From: an uncultured Ruminococcus sp.
GTDB taxonomy: Bacteria > Bacillota > Clostridia > Oscillospirales > Ruminococcaceae
Direction: 5' to 3'
Length of the DNA: 46,937 bases
Assembly (NCBI GenBank): GCA_910579955.1
Contig: CAJTWE010000019.1
Span: forward strand, 1-46,937
Part shown: positions 25,745-35,216 of the stretch, piece after piece
How the letters are laid out: each line of letters starts with the position of its first letter
How positions within the stretch are numbered: the first letter of the stretch is position 1
Made by a program: the position numbers and the translations under genes
Notes under the pieces: generated by a model
Told to the model about the DNA's origin: nothing
Databases searched by the model: none
What the model saw: only the letters and a program-made list of their open reading frames with translations

Positions 25745-25769
25745 ATGTTAAATGATGATTAAGGAATGA
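25745..25769 (+). other. Tiny leader reading frames overlapping the comF start
   Basis: After GGGGG (25737-25741), ATG 25745 opens MLNDD-stop and ATG 25752 opens MMIKE-stop; the second stop (TGA 25767-25769) overlaps the comF ATG as ATGA. comF itself has AAGGA directly against its ATG, too close for normal initiation, and a stop (25760-25762) prevents any earlier comF start. Translation may reach comF by coupling from a mini-frame. Confidence 0.35.
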
Positions 25770-26512
25770 AAACATTACAGAAAATAAGCAGATTCTGTGC
25801 TGATATTATTTATCCGAATCGCTGTCCATGTTGTGATGGTTTTATAATGTGGAATAAGTATTTGTGCGATGAGTGTGAGAAGAAAGTTTTGATAGATACA
25901 GGTGAGCTTTGTCCAAAATGTGGTAAAAGACAGGACGAATGTATTTGTATGAACCTTTTAGAATACGATCAGGCTTTTGTAATATCCTATTATGAAAATG
26001 AGACAAAAAACGCCCTTCTTGATTTGAAAAGAGCGTTAAGTAAAAATTTTGGCTTATTTGCAGGCGAAAAGCTTGGAAATCTTATAAAAGCTGATGCTAA
26101 TTGGCTTAGCTTTGATGGAATAGTTCCTGTGCCTATGGAGAAATATCAAAGATTGGCAAGAGGTTATAATCAAGCTGAAATTATTGCTGAGAGTATTTCA
26201 GAAGTTACAGGTATTCCAGTAATGAAAAATTGTATTATAAAAGAAAAGGGTTATAAGCCACAGCATACTCTGAATGCAGAGGAACGTGAGAAAAATGTTT
26301 TGTGTTTTAATTCTGGCAAACGAAGGCTTGATGGTATGAGCCTTATAATATGCGATGACATTCTTACTACTGGAAGTACACTGAATAGATGTGCTCAAAT
26401 ACTTAAATCTTGTGGTGCTAAAACAGTATGTGTGGCAGTGGCTTCTACCGTACGAAGGAAGAATGATGAGGATTTAAAATCAAAAGATTTTGAAATTGAT
26501 AAAGCTGAATAA
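25766..26512 (+). CDS. comF: ComF family phosphoribosyltransferase-like protein
   Basis: A 248-residue protein. The N-terminal zinc-binding region has NRCPCCDGF, LCDECEKK and LCPKCGKRQDECIC. The C-terminal phosphoribosyltransferase fold has VPVPMEKYQRLARGYNQAE and the PRPP loop LIICDDILTTGSTLN. ComF supports DNA uptake and natural transformation in other Firmicutes, partly as a partner of ComFA and PriA; no comFA gene adjoins it here. Start 25766 is forced because a stop lies two codons upstream. It has its own promoter and stands alone, followed by an AT-rich gap before the GH31 gene. Confidence 0.9.
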   Translation: MKTLQKISRFCADIIYPNRCPCCDGFIMWNKYLCDECEKKVLIDTGELCPKCGKRQDECICMNLLEYDQAFVISYYENETKNALLDLKRALSKNFGLFAGEKLGNLIKADANWLSFDGIVPVPMEKYQRLARGYNQAEIIAESISEVTGIPVMKNCIIKEKGYKPQHTLNAEEREKNVLCFNSGKRRLDGMSLIICDDILTTGSTLNRCAQILKSCGAKTVCVAVASTVRRKNDEDLKSKDFEIDKAE

Positions 26513-26595
26513 AAAATTGCATATATTTATAGGTATGCGGTTTTAAATATACCCGGAACTTTTTTCTTTTAATTTATATATATAATATCAGAAAA

Positions 26596-26630
26596 ATAGT
26601 ATACTATAATAGTATATAATAATATACTAT
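26596..26630 (+). promoter_or_regulatory. Palindromic operator candidates upstream of the GH31 gene
   Basis: ATAGTATACTAT (26596-26607) is a perfect 12-base palindrome, and ATAGTATA-TAATAA-TATACTAT (26609-26630) is an adjacent perfect inverted repeat built from the same half-site. They lie about 60-90 bases before the glucosidase start. Sequence here is very AT-rich, so chance similarity is possible. A -10-like TATAAT occurs nearby, but the promoter cannot be fixed. Confidence 0.45.
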
Positions 26631-26687
26631 CAGCATTTTATAATTCGTTTGAGTAGTTAATTATAAACGATTAAGGAGAAATTTATT

Positions 26688-28670
26688 ATGATTACTAAAT
26701 ATACTTTTGGTAAGCCTATTGAAACTAACGCTGTAGCTCTTAATATTCCTGATACTGATACGAAAAAGAAGCTTCCATATTTTGCATTTGATAAATGCAG
26801 TGGCTTTTACTATAAGATGGGCGAGAGTGACATTGTATATGGTCTTGGACAACAGTCACGTGGAATAAATAAACGTGGCTGGAAGTATGTCAGCAACAAT
26901 CTGGATAATCCTCATCATCAGGAAGATACTACTTCGCTTTATGGCGCTCATAATTTTATTATTGTTTCAGGCGAAGAGCTTTTCGGTGTTTTTTTTGACT
27001 ATGCAGGGAAAATTGAATTAGATATTGGCTTTAAAAAACGTTCTGAGCTTACAATAACAGCCGATGACTATAATATGGTCGTTTATGTGATAAACGGAGA
27101 AAGTGAAATTGATATTGTAAGACAGTTCCGCAAGCTTATAGGAAGAAGTTATGTTGCACCAAAGTGGGCTTTTGGTTACGGTCAAAGCAGATGGGGCTAT
27201 AAAACTGCTGATGATATACGTAGTGTAGCAGAAAATTATAGAAATAATAATATTCCAATTGATATGATTTATCTTGATATAGATTATATGGAACGTTACA
27301 AAGACTTCACTATAGATAAAGAAGCTTTTCCTGATTTTAGCGGATTTGTACGTGAGATAAAAGATCTTGGCATTAGACTTGTTCCTATAATTGATGCAGG
27401 TGTAAAAATTGAAAATGGCTATGATGTTTATGAAGAGGGCGTGCAGAAAGGATATTTCTGTAAGGATGAAGACGGAAAAGATTTTGTAGCTGCTGTTTGG
27501 CCTGGACGTGTACATTTTCCGGATGTGCTTAATAGCGATGCACGTAAGTGGTTTGGCAGCAAGTATGAATATCTGATAAATATGGGAATAGAAGGCTTTT
27601 GGAATGACATGAATGAGCCTGCAATTTTCTATACTGAAAAACGTCTTGAATCTGCCATTGAAAAAGTGATAGAGCTTTCAAAGACCAATATGGGTATCAA
27701 TGAATACTTTGAGCTGAAAGATGCTGTTAATAGCCTTGCTAATCATCCTGAGGATTATAAACTTTTTTATCATGATATGGATGGCGAGAAAGTATGTCAT
27801 GACAAAGTTCACAATCTTTTTGGATATAATATGACAAAAGCTGCTGCGGATGCATTTGATGAAATTTGTCCTGATAAGCGTATTCTTATGTTTTCACGTT
27901 CATCAAGTGTAGGAATGCATCGTTATAGTGGTATGTGGCAAGGGGATAACCGTTCATGGTGGTCACATTTGCTTATGAATATACAAATGACCTGTAATCT
28001 TAATATGACAGGATTCTTATATACAGGAGCTGATCTTGGAGGATTCGGTTCTGATGTTACTGAAGATCTGCTTCTCCGATGGCTTCAATTTGCGATTTTT
28101 ACTCCGCTTATGAGAAATCATTCCGCACTTGGTACACGCAATCAAGAGGTTTATCTATTTGATAATATGGAAAGCTGTAAAAATATGATTCAAATAAGAT
28201 ATAGTCTTATTCCGTATCTTTACAGCGAGTATATGAAAGCCGTTATTAGCGATGATATGATGTTCAGACCTGTTGCTTTTGAATTTGACGATGATATTTC
28301 CAAAACAGTTGACGATCAGCTTCTTCTTGGAAACGAGGTTATGCTTGCCCCAGTGTACAAGCAAAATGCAACTGGCAGATATGTATGGCTTCCTGAGGAA
28401 ATGATGCTTGTCAGGATGAGAACATTTGAAGATATTGAAACAGAATTGCTTCCTGCTGGTCACCATTATATTTCTGCCGAGCTTAATGAACTTGTATTTT
28501 TCATTCGTAAAGGAAAGGCCATTCCGTTTGCAAATAGTGCGCTTTCTGTCGATGGCATTGATATGAACTCTCTTAGACTTTTGGGTTATAAAAATGCTGT
28601 GTATGATTTATATGACGATGATGGAATTTCAAAGGATTTATCAGAGAAACATATTAGAAGAATGAGTTAA
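26688..28670 (+). CDS. GH31 alpha-glucosidase, cytosolic
   Basis: A 660-residue glycoside hydrolase of family 31. GFWNDMNEPAIF contains the nucleophile Asp and GMWQGDNRSWW the acid/base Asp; MIYLDIDYMERYKDFT and GADLGGFG are further active-site loops. The N-terminal beta-sandwich covers about residues 1-150, with the barrel after PKWAFGYGQSRWGY. No signal peptide is present, so it acts on imported oligosaccharides, releasing glucose from alpha-linked chains; GH31 also includes xylosidases and others, so the substrate is not certain. AAGGAGAA precedes the ATG. The C-terminus is somewhat short for the family but not visibly broken. Confidence 0.9.
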   Translation: MITKYTFGKPIETNAVALNIPDTDTKKKLPYFAFDKCSGFYYKMGESDIVYGLGQQSRGINKRGWKYVSNNLDNPHHQEDTTSLYGAHNFIIVSGEELFGVFFDYAGKIELDIGFKKRSELTITADDYNMVVYVINGESEIDIVRQFRKLIGRSYVAPKWAFGYGQSRWGYKTADDIRSVAENYRNNNIPIDMIYLDIDYMERYKDFTIDKEAFPDFSGFVREIKDLGIRLVPIIDAGVKIENGYDVYEEGVQKGYFCKDEDGKDFVAAVWPGRVHFPDVLNSDARKWFGSKYEYLINMGIEGFWNDMNEPAIFYTEKRLESAIEKVIELSKTNMGINEYFELKDAVNSLANHPEDYKLFYHDMDGEKVCHDKVHNLFGYNMTKAAADAFDEICPDKRILMFSRSSSVGMHRYSGMWQGDNRSWWSHLLMNIQMTCNLNMTGFLYTGADLGGFGSDVTEDLLLRWLQFAIFTPLMRNHSALGTRNQEVYLFDNMESCKNMIQIRYSLIPYLYSEYMKAVISDDMMFRPVAFEFDDDISKTVDDQLLLGNEVMLAPVYKQNATGRYVWLPEEMMLVRMRTFEDIETELLPAGHHYISAELNELVFFIRKGKAIPFANSALSVDGIDMNSLRLLGYKNAVYDLYDDDGISKDLSEKHIRRMS

Positions 28671-28705
28671 TATTATTTTGACTACTTGCAGTTTATTAGA
28701 ATTTT

Positions 28706-28740
28706 AAAACCCGATTTCGCATTTGCGAAATCGGGTTTTT
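28706..28740. terminator. Bidirectional terminator between GH31 and GH98 genes
   Basis: AAAACCCGATTTCGC and GCGAAATCGGGTTTT form a perfect 15-bp stem with a 4-base loop, followed by further T on the plus strand. It serves the convergent genes on both sides. Confidence 0.9.
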
Positions 28741-28773
28741 TGTAGAGCTTAATTTTATTTGCAAAATGTATTT

Positions 28774-31700
28774 TTAAGCATTAAACTTTTTTATTATACC
28801 GAGAATATACTTTTGCAGCTGTATGATATCTGATATTTCAACCTTGCCATTATCGTTTATGTCTGCTGCATATTTTGAAGAATCATTATCAAAACCATAT
28901 TTGAATCCCTGTTTAGCTAAGCAAAGATCAAATATATTGATGCGGCCGTCTAAGTTTACATCGCCCTTTGCAGCAGATATCTGTTCTGTTACGTATACGG
29001 TGTAGTTTACACAGTTGCCGTTTCCGCCGTTAATACCAAGTGTAACAGTTTCGCCGTATTTGAAATCTTTTTTATAAAACTCAAATGTCAGGTCGTTGTT
29101 TGAAGTCATATTGATATCTGTTTTAGTCCAGCTTCCAAGCCACTCAGGAAGAAGTGATACAACACGTGTGTCCATAGCTATGTAAACAGTAATATCCGCA
29201 CCTGCTGTAAATGTACCCAAATCGTTAGTATACATTTTTGAATCACAAGCTGTTTTTATAGTTTCTGCACCAACAAGATTAGCAGGGAAGTTTACAGCTG
29301 TAATATCACGGTCACCAAACATTAGAGAACCTGAACCTGTATTATTGTATATTGACCAGTCTGAACCGTTTTCAGTGTCGTATACTTGAAGATTTTTTAT
29401 AAGTTTTCCATTTAGAATTATCTCTTTATGCTTTGCCAAAACAAAATAGTTTGTATTATCACCAGTTCCTCCGTTTTTACCAAGAGTAACTGTTTCGCCG
29501 GAATTGAAATTTTTCTTGTAAATTTCAAATGTCAAATCGCCTGTTGCTGTAATTGTTTCACCAGTTTTTTCCCAGTTGCCGAGCCACTCCGGAAGAATTG
29601 GTACAACACGACTATCTATAGCTGTATAAACAGTAATATCCGCACCTGCTGTAAATGTACCTAAATCATTAGTATACATCTTTGAGTCGCATGCTGTGTT
29701 GATTATTTCTGCACCTGTTAGATTTTTAGGTACGGATGTTGCTGTAATATCACGGTCACCGAATAAAGAAGAACCTGTGCCAAAGCTACCGCTATCATCA
29801 ATTGACCAGTTGGAAGCATTTTTAGTATCATTTACTGTAAGATTTTTAATAAGTGTACCATTTAGAGTTTTAGGGCCGGAAGCATCGCCAAAGTCACCGT
29901 TTACTGTAAAGCAATCAAGATAAACCGTACTCGGGAGAGCTGCGTTAGCTTTTAGTTCTATTTTATTATCGCCTTCTTTAAGTGTAATTTTTTCTGTTAC
30001 CATTTTCCAATCGCTGAGAGAAGAACCTTTTGGAAGTGAAAGTGTCTTTACTTTAGAACCATTTACATAAAGATCAATGTTTTTAATATCAGCAGTTGCA
30101 GAGTAACGCAGATTCATATCAAAAGTTCCTGCTTTTTTTGTTGTAACAGTGTCTTTTACTGCTGCATTGGCTTTTGTGCCGAATTTCAAAAAGCCTTGAC
30201 CCCAATATCCGGTTATACCGCTTTTGCATCCGTTATTTACATTACCTTCAACATTTTTTGTATCAAAGAATTCGCCTTCATATTGACGTTCGCCTTCATA
30301 AAAATCCGGAAAATCAGGTTCAACAAGATTTGCAGTTTTATAAGCTGTTTGTCTGTTAGTTTCATTTCCTGAGCAGCTTACAGAGAGATCGAGAGGTCCG
30401 TTGTGCTTTACTGTAATTGTATAAGTATCATTTGAATAGCTTGTGGCAATAGAAGTTTTAGCTTGATTTACACCTCTGTCTTTTTGATAAGTGATTTTAG
30501 GTTCAGACTTGCATCCTGCGATTTTAATTGTAGTTGTTTTTAAATCAGTTTTTGCATCCTCATCATAATTGTTTAGATAGAAGTCAATATGGTCAGAATA
30601 TTCATTCATTACTGCTGAACCATAAGCTGTAAATGAAAGATCAACATTTTTGCAGGTATTATATTTTAGCGAAAGTACGCCTCCTGCTGCCTCACCTTTT
30701 TTATTAGGGTTGTATGCAGTCCATGTATTTTCATTTCGTCCTACATAGCAATTACCCCAATAATCAGAGGCATAAAGCTTGTTAAATTCATCTTGTTTTG
30801 CCGCAATTGTAGGCCATCTGGAAGCAATTTCTGATTGCTTTACCTGTACTGGAATGGATTTTGCAAGATCATCTGCAAAGCCGACAATTGTAGGAATTGT
30901 TTGATAGCGACCTGTGCTCTTGAATGGATTGTGATTATCTCTTAGATTGCCGTCGTCTGAAATTCTGTATAGACCTTCAAATAACGTTGGATAAGTACTG
31001 TATTTATTCTCATCATTTCCGGAATTCATATCCTGAATTACAACTACCTTAGTACGGTCAATTACTTCCTTACGATCAGGAATTCGGATTGTTTTATCCT
31101 GCACTTTGCGGAAAATATCAATAATATCATTTTGATATTGATCGTACATTTCCCAGCCACGTTCATGGTAACCTTCACTGTCGGTTGTTCCCCATGTTTC
31201 TTTGAAATCTTCTGCCCATACAAGTTCCGGACCATCAATAACAGTCATACCGTTTTGAACCATACGTTCGAAGAATATCGGCAAACTTGTAGAAACACGA
31301 TATTGATTTTTTGTGGGATTTTCTGACCATGGAGCATCAGACCATCCGGTATCATCCCATCGTACACCGTAGTTTCCGCAATAACCAGCAATATACGCAC
31401 CATAAACTTCACTTTCAATATCAGCAATATAACTATACTGCGTATATTTTTCTTCGAGAATGAGGTTTTCGCTATATTTACAGCAAGCCTGATTCCATTC
31501 TGGAACTTGCTTCAATAAACCAATTGGATTCAGTGCTGTACCCCATTGGTTTTCACAAACGCTGATATTAAGATAACCACCATATTTATTGCAAAGTTCA
31601 AGAAGCTTTGCAAAATGCTGATAACGCTGCTGATATGTAATAGGGAAGTCCTGTGAAGCAAATCCCCAGAATTGTTCACAGTAGTTATATCCAATAAAGT

Positions 31701-32256
31701 TTGGATAATCACGGAAAAATTCTGCGAAAACAGAATTTTCAAGGTCGTTTCCATCATTTGCAACAAACTGTCCTTTATTTGGAAAGTTTATAATATTTCC
31801 ATTTGAATCATAATCCGGAAAATGACATTGACCGCCGCTTGCAGGTTGTATCATTGTCCAAACGCCTTTATCGGCACAGGTTTTTATCCAAGATTTTGCA
31901 CATTCATATCCATCCTGCACCATAAGCCATTGATGATTTGTGTTATCCCAGTTAATAGAAAGGGAAATATTGAATACACAATATGGAAGCACATCTTCCG
32001 GGATAAGATCAATGATCTTTGCAGGGTCAGCATAGTTCCATGAATCAATGTGTATGATCCACATTGGAGTTTCTGCTGAACACGGACGTCTGAGGTTACT
32101 TGCGGCACTTGCGCTAAAAGGTTCGATTTTGAGCTGGCTGCTTATCTCATTGATAGGTTCGAATGTACTTGATTGTACAATTTTTGGAATAGAGGTATAC
32201 ATTCCGAACGTCAATGCAAAAGTTGTTATTGCAGCCACTATTTTTTTTAGTTTCAT
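28774..32256 (-). CDS. GH98-type glycoside hydrolase with CBM, tandem repeats and dockerin
   Basis: A 1160-residue secreted protein with a signal peptide (1 to about 30). About 55-650 matches GH98: MWIIHIDSWNYADPAKIIDL, TMIQPASGGQCHFPDYD, IGYNYCEQFWGF, SGYCGNYGVRWDDTGWSD with a Cys-Gly variant, and VIDGPELVWAEDF. About 655-789 is a CBM6/35-like beta-sandwich (YEGEFFDTKNVEGN...). Two homologous 140-150-residue modules follow (797-946, 947-1090), then a type I dockerin (1097-1158; DVNLDGRIN, DINDNGKVE). Known GH98 enzymes are endo-beta-galactosidases on blood-group glycans or xylanases, so the substrate is open. GGAGG precedes the ATG. It is divergent from the AraC-type regulator. Confidence 0.9.
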   Translation of the reverse strand: MKLKKIVAAITTFALTFGMYTSIPKIVQSSTFEPINEISSQLKIEPFSASAASNLRRPCSAETPMWIIHIDSWNYADPAKIIDLIPEDVLPYCVFNISLSINWDNTNHQWLMVQDGYECAKSWIKTCADKGVWTMIQPASGGQCHFPDYDSNGNIINFPNKGQFVANDGNDLENSVFAEFFRDYPNFIGYNYCEQFWGFASQDFPITYQQRYQHFAKLLELCNKYGGYLNISVCENQWGTALNPIGLLKQVPEWNQACCKYSENLILEEKYTQYSYIADIESEVYGAYIAGYCGNYGVRWDDTGWSDAPWSENPTKNQYRVSTSLPIFFERMVQNGMTVIDGPELVWAEDFKETWGTTDSEGYHERGWEMYDQYQNDIIDIFRKVQDKTIRIPDRKEVIDRTKVVVIQDMNSGNDENKYSTYPTLFEGLYRISDDGNLRDNHNPFKSTGRYQTIPTIVGFADDLAKSIPVQVKQSEIASRWPTIAAKQDEFNKLYASDYWGNCYVGRNENTWTAYNPNKKGEAAGGVLSLKYNTCKNVDLSFTAYGSAVMNEYSDHIDFYLNNYDEDAKTDLKTTTIKIAGCKSEPKITYQKDRGVNQAKTSIATSYSNDTYTITVKHNGPLDLSVSCSGNETNRQTAYKTANLVEPDFPDFYEGERQYEGEFFDTKNVEGNVNNGCKSGITGYWGQGFLKFGTKANAAVKDTVTTKKAGTFDMNLRYSATADIKNIDLYVNGSKVKTLSLPKGSSLSDWKMVTEKITLKEGDNKIELKANAALPSTVYLDCFTVNGDFGDASGPKTLNGTLIKNLTVNDTKNASNWSIDDSGSFGTGSSLFGDRDITATSVPKNLTGAEIINTACDSKMYTNDLGTFTAGADITVYTAIDSRVVPILPEWLGNWEKTGETITATGDLTFEIYKKNFNSGETVTLGKNGGTGDNTNYFVLAKHKEIILNGKLIKNLQVYDTENGSDWSIYNNTGSGSLMFGDRDITAVNFPANLVGAETIKTACDSKMYTNDLGTFTAGADITVYIAMDTRVVSLLPEWLGSWTKTDINMTSNNDLTFEFYKKDFKYGETVTLGINGGNGNCVNYTVYVTEQISAAKGDVNLDGRINIFDLCLAKQGFKYGFDNDSSKYAADINDNGKVEISDIIQLQKYILGIIKKFNA
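28990..29865 (-). repeat. Two tandem repeat modules within the GH98 protein
   Basis: The segments at about 29416-29865 and 28990-29415 code for homologous modules, both opening LNG(T/K)LIKNL and sharing LFGDRDIT or MFGDRDIT, CDSKMYTNDLGTFTAGADITVY, LPEWLG and GETVTLG. Nucleotide identity is still visible, so the duplication is recent or under conversion. The fold is not recognised; a beta-sandwich carbohydrate-binding role is plausible. Confidence 0.85.
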
Positions 32257-32358
32257 TTTAGATTCCTCCTTGGCAGTAAGGGCTTGATTATCAGCCTGAG
32301 TTATTGTGGATTATGCATAAATTCAATACAGTTTTTGTATAGTGCATTTTCTATTATT

Positions 32359-32457
32359 ATTTTACTGCTCTTTTTTTATATCGTCAACCCACTATATGTA
32401 TTATTGGTATACAATATGTACTATTTCATTGACTTTTTTTAGAAAGTGTGATATCAT
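32359..32457. promoter_or_regulatory. Divergent promoters of GH98 and its AraC-type regulator
   Basis: On the minus strand TTGACG (32387-32382) and TAAAAT (32364-32359) are 17 bases apart, toward GH98. On the plus strand TTGACT (32429-32434) and TATCAT (32452-32457) are 17 bases apart, toward the regulator. Between them the inverted repeat TATTG-N5-CAATA (32402-32416) and further TATGTA/TACATA half-sites make a candidate operator for the regulator itself. Confidence 0.6.
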
Positions 32458-32479
32458 TTAGTACAATGGAGATGAGATT

Positions 32480-34714
32480 ATGAAAGATAATAAAAAAATA
32501 CGACCTATAGTAGCAGTAATAACAACACAAGTTTATGATACTGAACAGCGTCGTTATCTCAGCGGTATAATCAATGAGGCGCAAGCATGTGGATACGATA
32601 CGGTTATTATAAGCAATATTTATAATCCTTCTGAAAAAACATCTACTTTACATGCTGAGAATGATATTTATGATTTTATTATGTCTCCGGATATTGATGC
32701 GTTTATTCTTATTTCAGAATCTATATTAAATGAACGCCTTCGTAAAATTATACTGGAAAAGCTAAAGCTGTGCAGCTCTAAACCTATAATTGCTATTGGC
32801 GCACTTTTACCCGATTTTGTTCTTCCTGAGTTTATACATATTGATACAAGTGATGTAGATGACTTTTATGATATTACATCGCATCTTATAGAAGAACATG
32901 GCTTTAACGATATTGATATTATTACAGGACACAGGAGTGTAGATGTTTCTTATTTTCGTGTAGATGGTTATCGAAGAGCGCTTGAAAGTCATAATATTCC
33001 TTATAATGAAAAAAAGGTTTATTTCGGCGATTTTTGGATGACCTCAGGCGCTGAGCTTGCAAGGCGTTATATAAACAAGGAAATTCCAATTCCTCAAGCT
33101 GTTATATGTGCGAATGATTATATGGCATATGGACTTATTGATGAATTCTTTAAATATGATATTCGTGTGCCGGAGGATATAACGGTAGTCGGCTTTGAAA
33201 ATGTGGGCGATAGATTGAACCACTTTCCACTACTTACAACATATCAAAGAAATCGTGAAAATGTAGGACGAAAAGCTATTAGAGAAATTTATTCTCAGCT
33301 TTCAGGTGTGCAGAATGTTAAAAATATTGATGATTCATTATCAGTTCATGGAACACTGATAAAAGGAAACAGCTGCTTTTGTGGTGTATCAAAGAATGGA
33401 CTTTTATATGATATAATGTTATCTCAAGTTCAGAAGGTACAAGACTTTCTTAATCTTTTTAGTCAGATGGATCAAAAGCTTATAGAGTGTGTGTCGATCA
33501 AAGAATTTATTGAAGTGCTTAGAGAGTTCTTTTATTTGAATCGTAATGCGAGAGAAGCTTATATTTGTTTGCCTGAAAAGTGGTATGACGATCAACCGAA
33601 TGAAGATATTATAAATTGTTTTAGTTTGATAAAATCAGGGGGATGTGGCAATTCCATTTTACTTAATAAGTATAATATTGCAGATCTATTTTCATATGTT
33701 GATAAGCCTTCTGCATATTATTTAAGTCCGCTGTTTTTTTCAGACAGAATACTAGGTTATACTATTTTAAGATATGATACACCTGATGGTTTTGATCGTG
33801 TGTTTATAAATTGGCAGAGATCAATTTCCAATGCTTTGGAATTTTTGAGGATGAAAAATGATATACGCTACCTTACACAGTGCAGAAATATTTCAGAACA
33901 GTACGATTCATTAACGGGTTTATATGACATAAGTGGTTTTGAAAATGCAGTTAAGCTTGTCACGGTTACAGCAGAACCCAAACAGAATCTTTTATTTGTC
34001 GTTTTAAAAACCGGACTTTTTGGAGTGGGCATAGGAATTGAAAGGCAAAATGAAAAACTCGCTATAACAATGGAAATTGCTGAATCTTTAAGAAGACTTG
34101 CCGTAACTAAAAATGCAGTTTATGGGAGAATAGGAGATGGTACATTTGCGTGTGCGGTAATAGGTGAATTTTCAGAAGGTTTTGATCAACTTATATCAGA
34201 TAAATTGAATGCTTTGATTCTTCATGAAACAAATTATGTTAAAGTGTTTGGAATGAATTCATATGAATGTGTTAGCAGAATTATTTCTGATCCATCGAGA
34301 CTAAATTTCAAATTTGAATTATCTGATATTATATCAGTTATAGATGAGAAAAAATCAATTACATCACGTCAGCGAATGAGTTTGCAGTATAAAGTGTTTA
34401 GTGAGTTTAGGGATGAGCTTTATTTAAATCCGACTCAAGAATATGATTTGGATACGTTTTGTGAAAATATAAATATTGGTATAGCTCATTTTAGACATCT
34501 TTATTCAAACTTTTTTGGCATTAGTTATAATCAAGATTGTATAGCATCAAGAATTCTCTTTGCAAAATATCTTCTTTGCACGTCATCATATGACATTAAT
34601 ACTATTGCAGGAAGATGCGGATATATAAATACAAAGTACTTTATGAGACTTTTTCAGAAAAATACAAATCTTACGCCTTCTCAATATCGAGATAAATTAT
34701 GTTTTAATGGATAG
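32480..34714 (+). CDS. Hybrid regulator: LacI-like sensor, GGDEF-like domain, AraC HTH
   Basis: A 744-residue protein. About residues 8-275 form a LacI-type periplasmic-binding fold without a DNA-binding head: PIVAVITTQVYDTEQRRYLSG, HIDTSDVDDFY, VICANDYMAYGLIDEF, VPEDITVVGFENV. A middle region leads into YDSLTGLYDISGFENAV (about 474), the usual start of a GGDEF domain, but the catalytic motif reads RIGDGTFAC, so cyclase activity is unlikely. The last about 100 residues are an AraC pair of helix-turn-helices (DLDTFCENINIGIAHFRHLY, INTIAGRCGYINTKYFMRLF). A sugar released by the divergent GH98 enzyme is a likely ligand; that is inference. Confidence 0.88.
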   Translation: MKDNKKIRPIVAVITTQVYDTEQRRYLSGIINEAQACGYDTVIISNIYNPSEKTSTLHAENDIYDFIMSPDIDAFILISESILNERLRKIILEKLKLCSSKPIIAIGALLPDFVLPEFIHIDTSDVDDFYDITSHLIEEHGFNDIDIITGHRSVDVSYFRVDGYRRALESHNIPYNEKKVYFGDFWMTSGAELARRYINKEIPIPQAVICANDYMAYGLIDEFFKYDIRVPEDITVVGFENVGDRLNHFPLLTTYQRNRENVGRKAIREIYSQLSGVQNVKNIDDSLSVHGTLIKGNSCFCGVSKNGLLYDIMLSQVQKVQDFLNLFSQMDQKLIECVSIKEFIEVLREFFYLNRNAREAYICLPEKWYDDQPNEDIINCFSLIKSGGCGNSILLNKYNIADLFSYVDKPSAYYLSPLFFSDRILGYTILRYDTPDGFDRVFINWQRSISNALEFLRMKNDIRYLTQCRNISEQYDSLTGLYDISGFENAVKLVTVTAEPKQNLLFVVLKTGLFGVGIGIERQNEKLAITMEIAESLRRLAVTKNAVYGRIGDGTFACAVIGEFSEGFDQLISDKLNALILHETNYVKVFGMNSYECVSRIISDPSRLNFKFELSDIISVIDEKKSITSRQRMSLQYKVFSEFRDELYLNPTQEYDLDTFCENINIGIAHFRHLYSNFFGISYNQDCIASRILFAKYLLCTSSYDINTIAGRCGYINTKYFMRLFQKNTNLTPSQYRDKLCFNG

Positions 34715-34879
34715 AAAATGTGATATATAAAGCTTATATTTACTTTGGTTAGTTTGAAAGCAGATATTATTATTTTAATGTTGGTGTGCGGAGTTGTATT
34801 GCGTATGGAATAAATTAGATTAATAAAGTAATGTTTGATGTGCACTAAGTTTTTTTAAAAAGTTAAGCATGCTCTTTGC
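34715..34879. other. AT-rich intergenic stretch without visible features
   Basis: Between the regulator stop and the tRNA promoter I see no supported reading frame, no clear terminator hairpin and no RNA signature. The sequence is AT-rich and ends in a T-run near 34853. Confidence 0.5.
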
Positions 34880-34908
34880 TTGACAAATGAGCAGGCTTAT
34901 GGTATACT
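34880..34908 (+). promoter_or_regulatory. Promoter of the initiator tRNA gene
   Basis: TTGACA (34880-34885) and TATACT (34903-34908) are 17 bases apart and about 55 bases upstream of the tRNA. Confidence 0.75.
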
Positions 34909-34963
34909 ATATAAGTCGTCAGATGTGAGATGTAAACTTGATTTGATGGCTTATATAATATAT

Positions 34964-35040
<77 letters not shown>

Positions 35041-35046
35041 AAATTC

Positions 35047-35081
35047 CTCGTAAATGCGTTATTTACGAGGATATCTTTTTG
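35047..35081 (+). terminator. Terminator of the tRNA gene
   Basis: CCTCGTAAAT pairs with ATTTACGAGG around GCGTT, followed by ATATCTTTTT. Confidence 0.85.
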
Positions 35082-35216
35082 TCCATTTGAATAAAAATAG
35101 GATTCCATACCCTTACCGTACCCTTACGGGATTTTGATATGAGTTGATTTTGATGAGGTTACAGAGATTTTTTGAGTGAGAGGTATAAGAATATTTATTA
35201 TAAATTAAAAGAGTAG

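Noticed and set aside
34715..34879. Riboswitch or small RNA upstream of the tRNA
   Set aside because: No conserved core or stable hairpin could be found in this AT-rich stretch.
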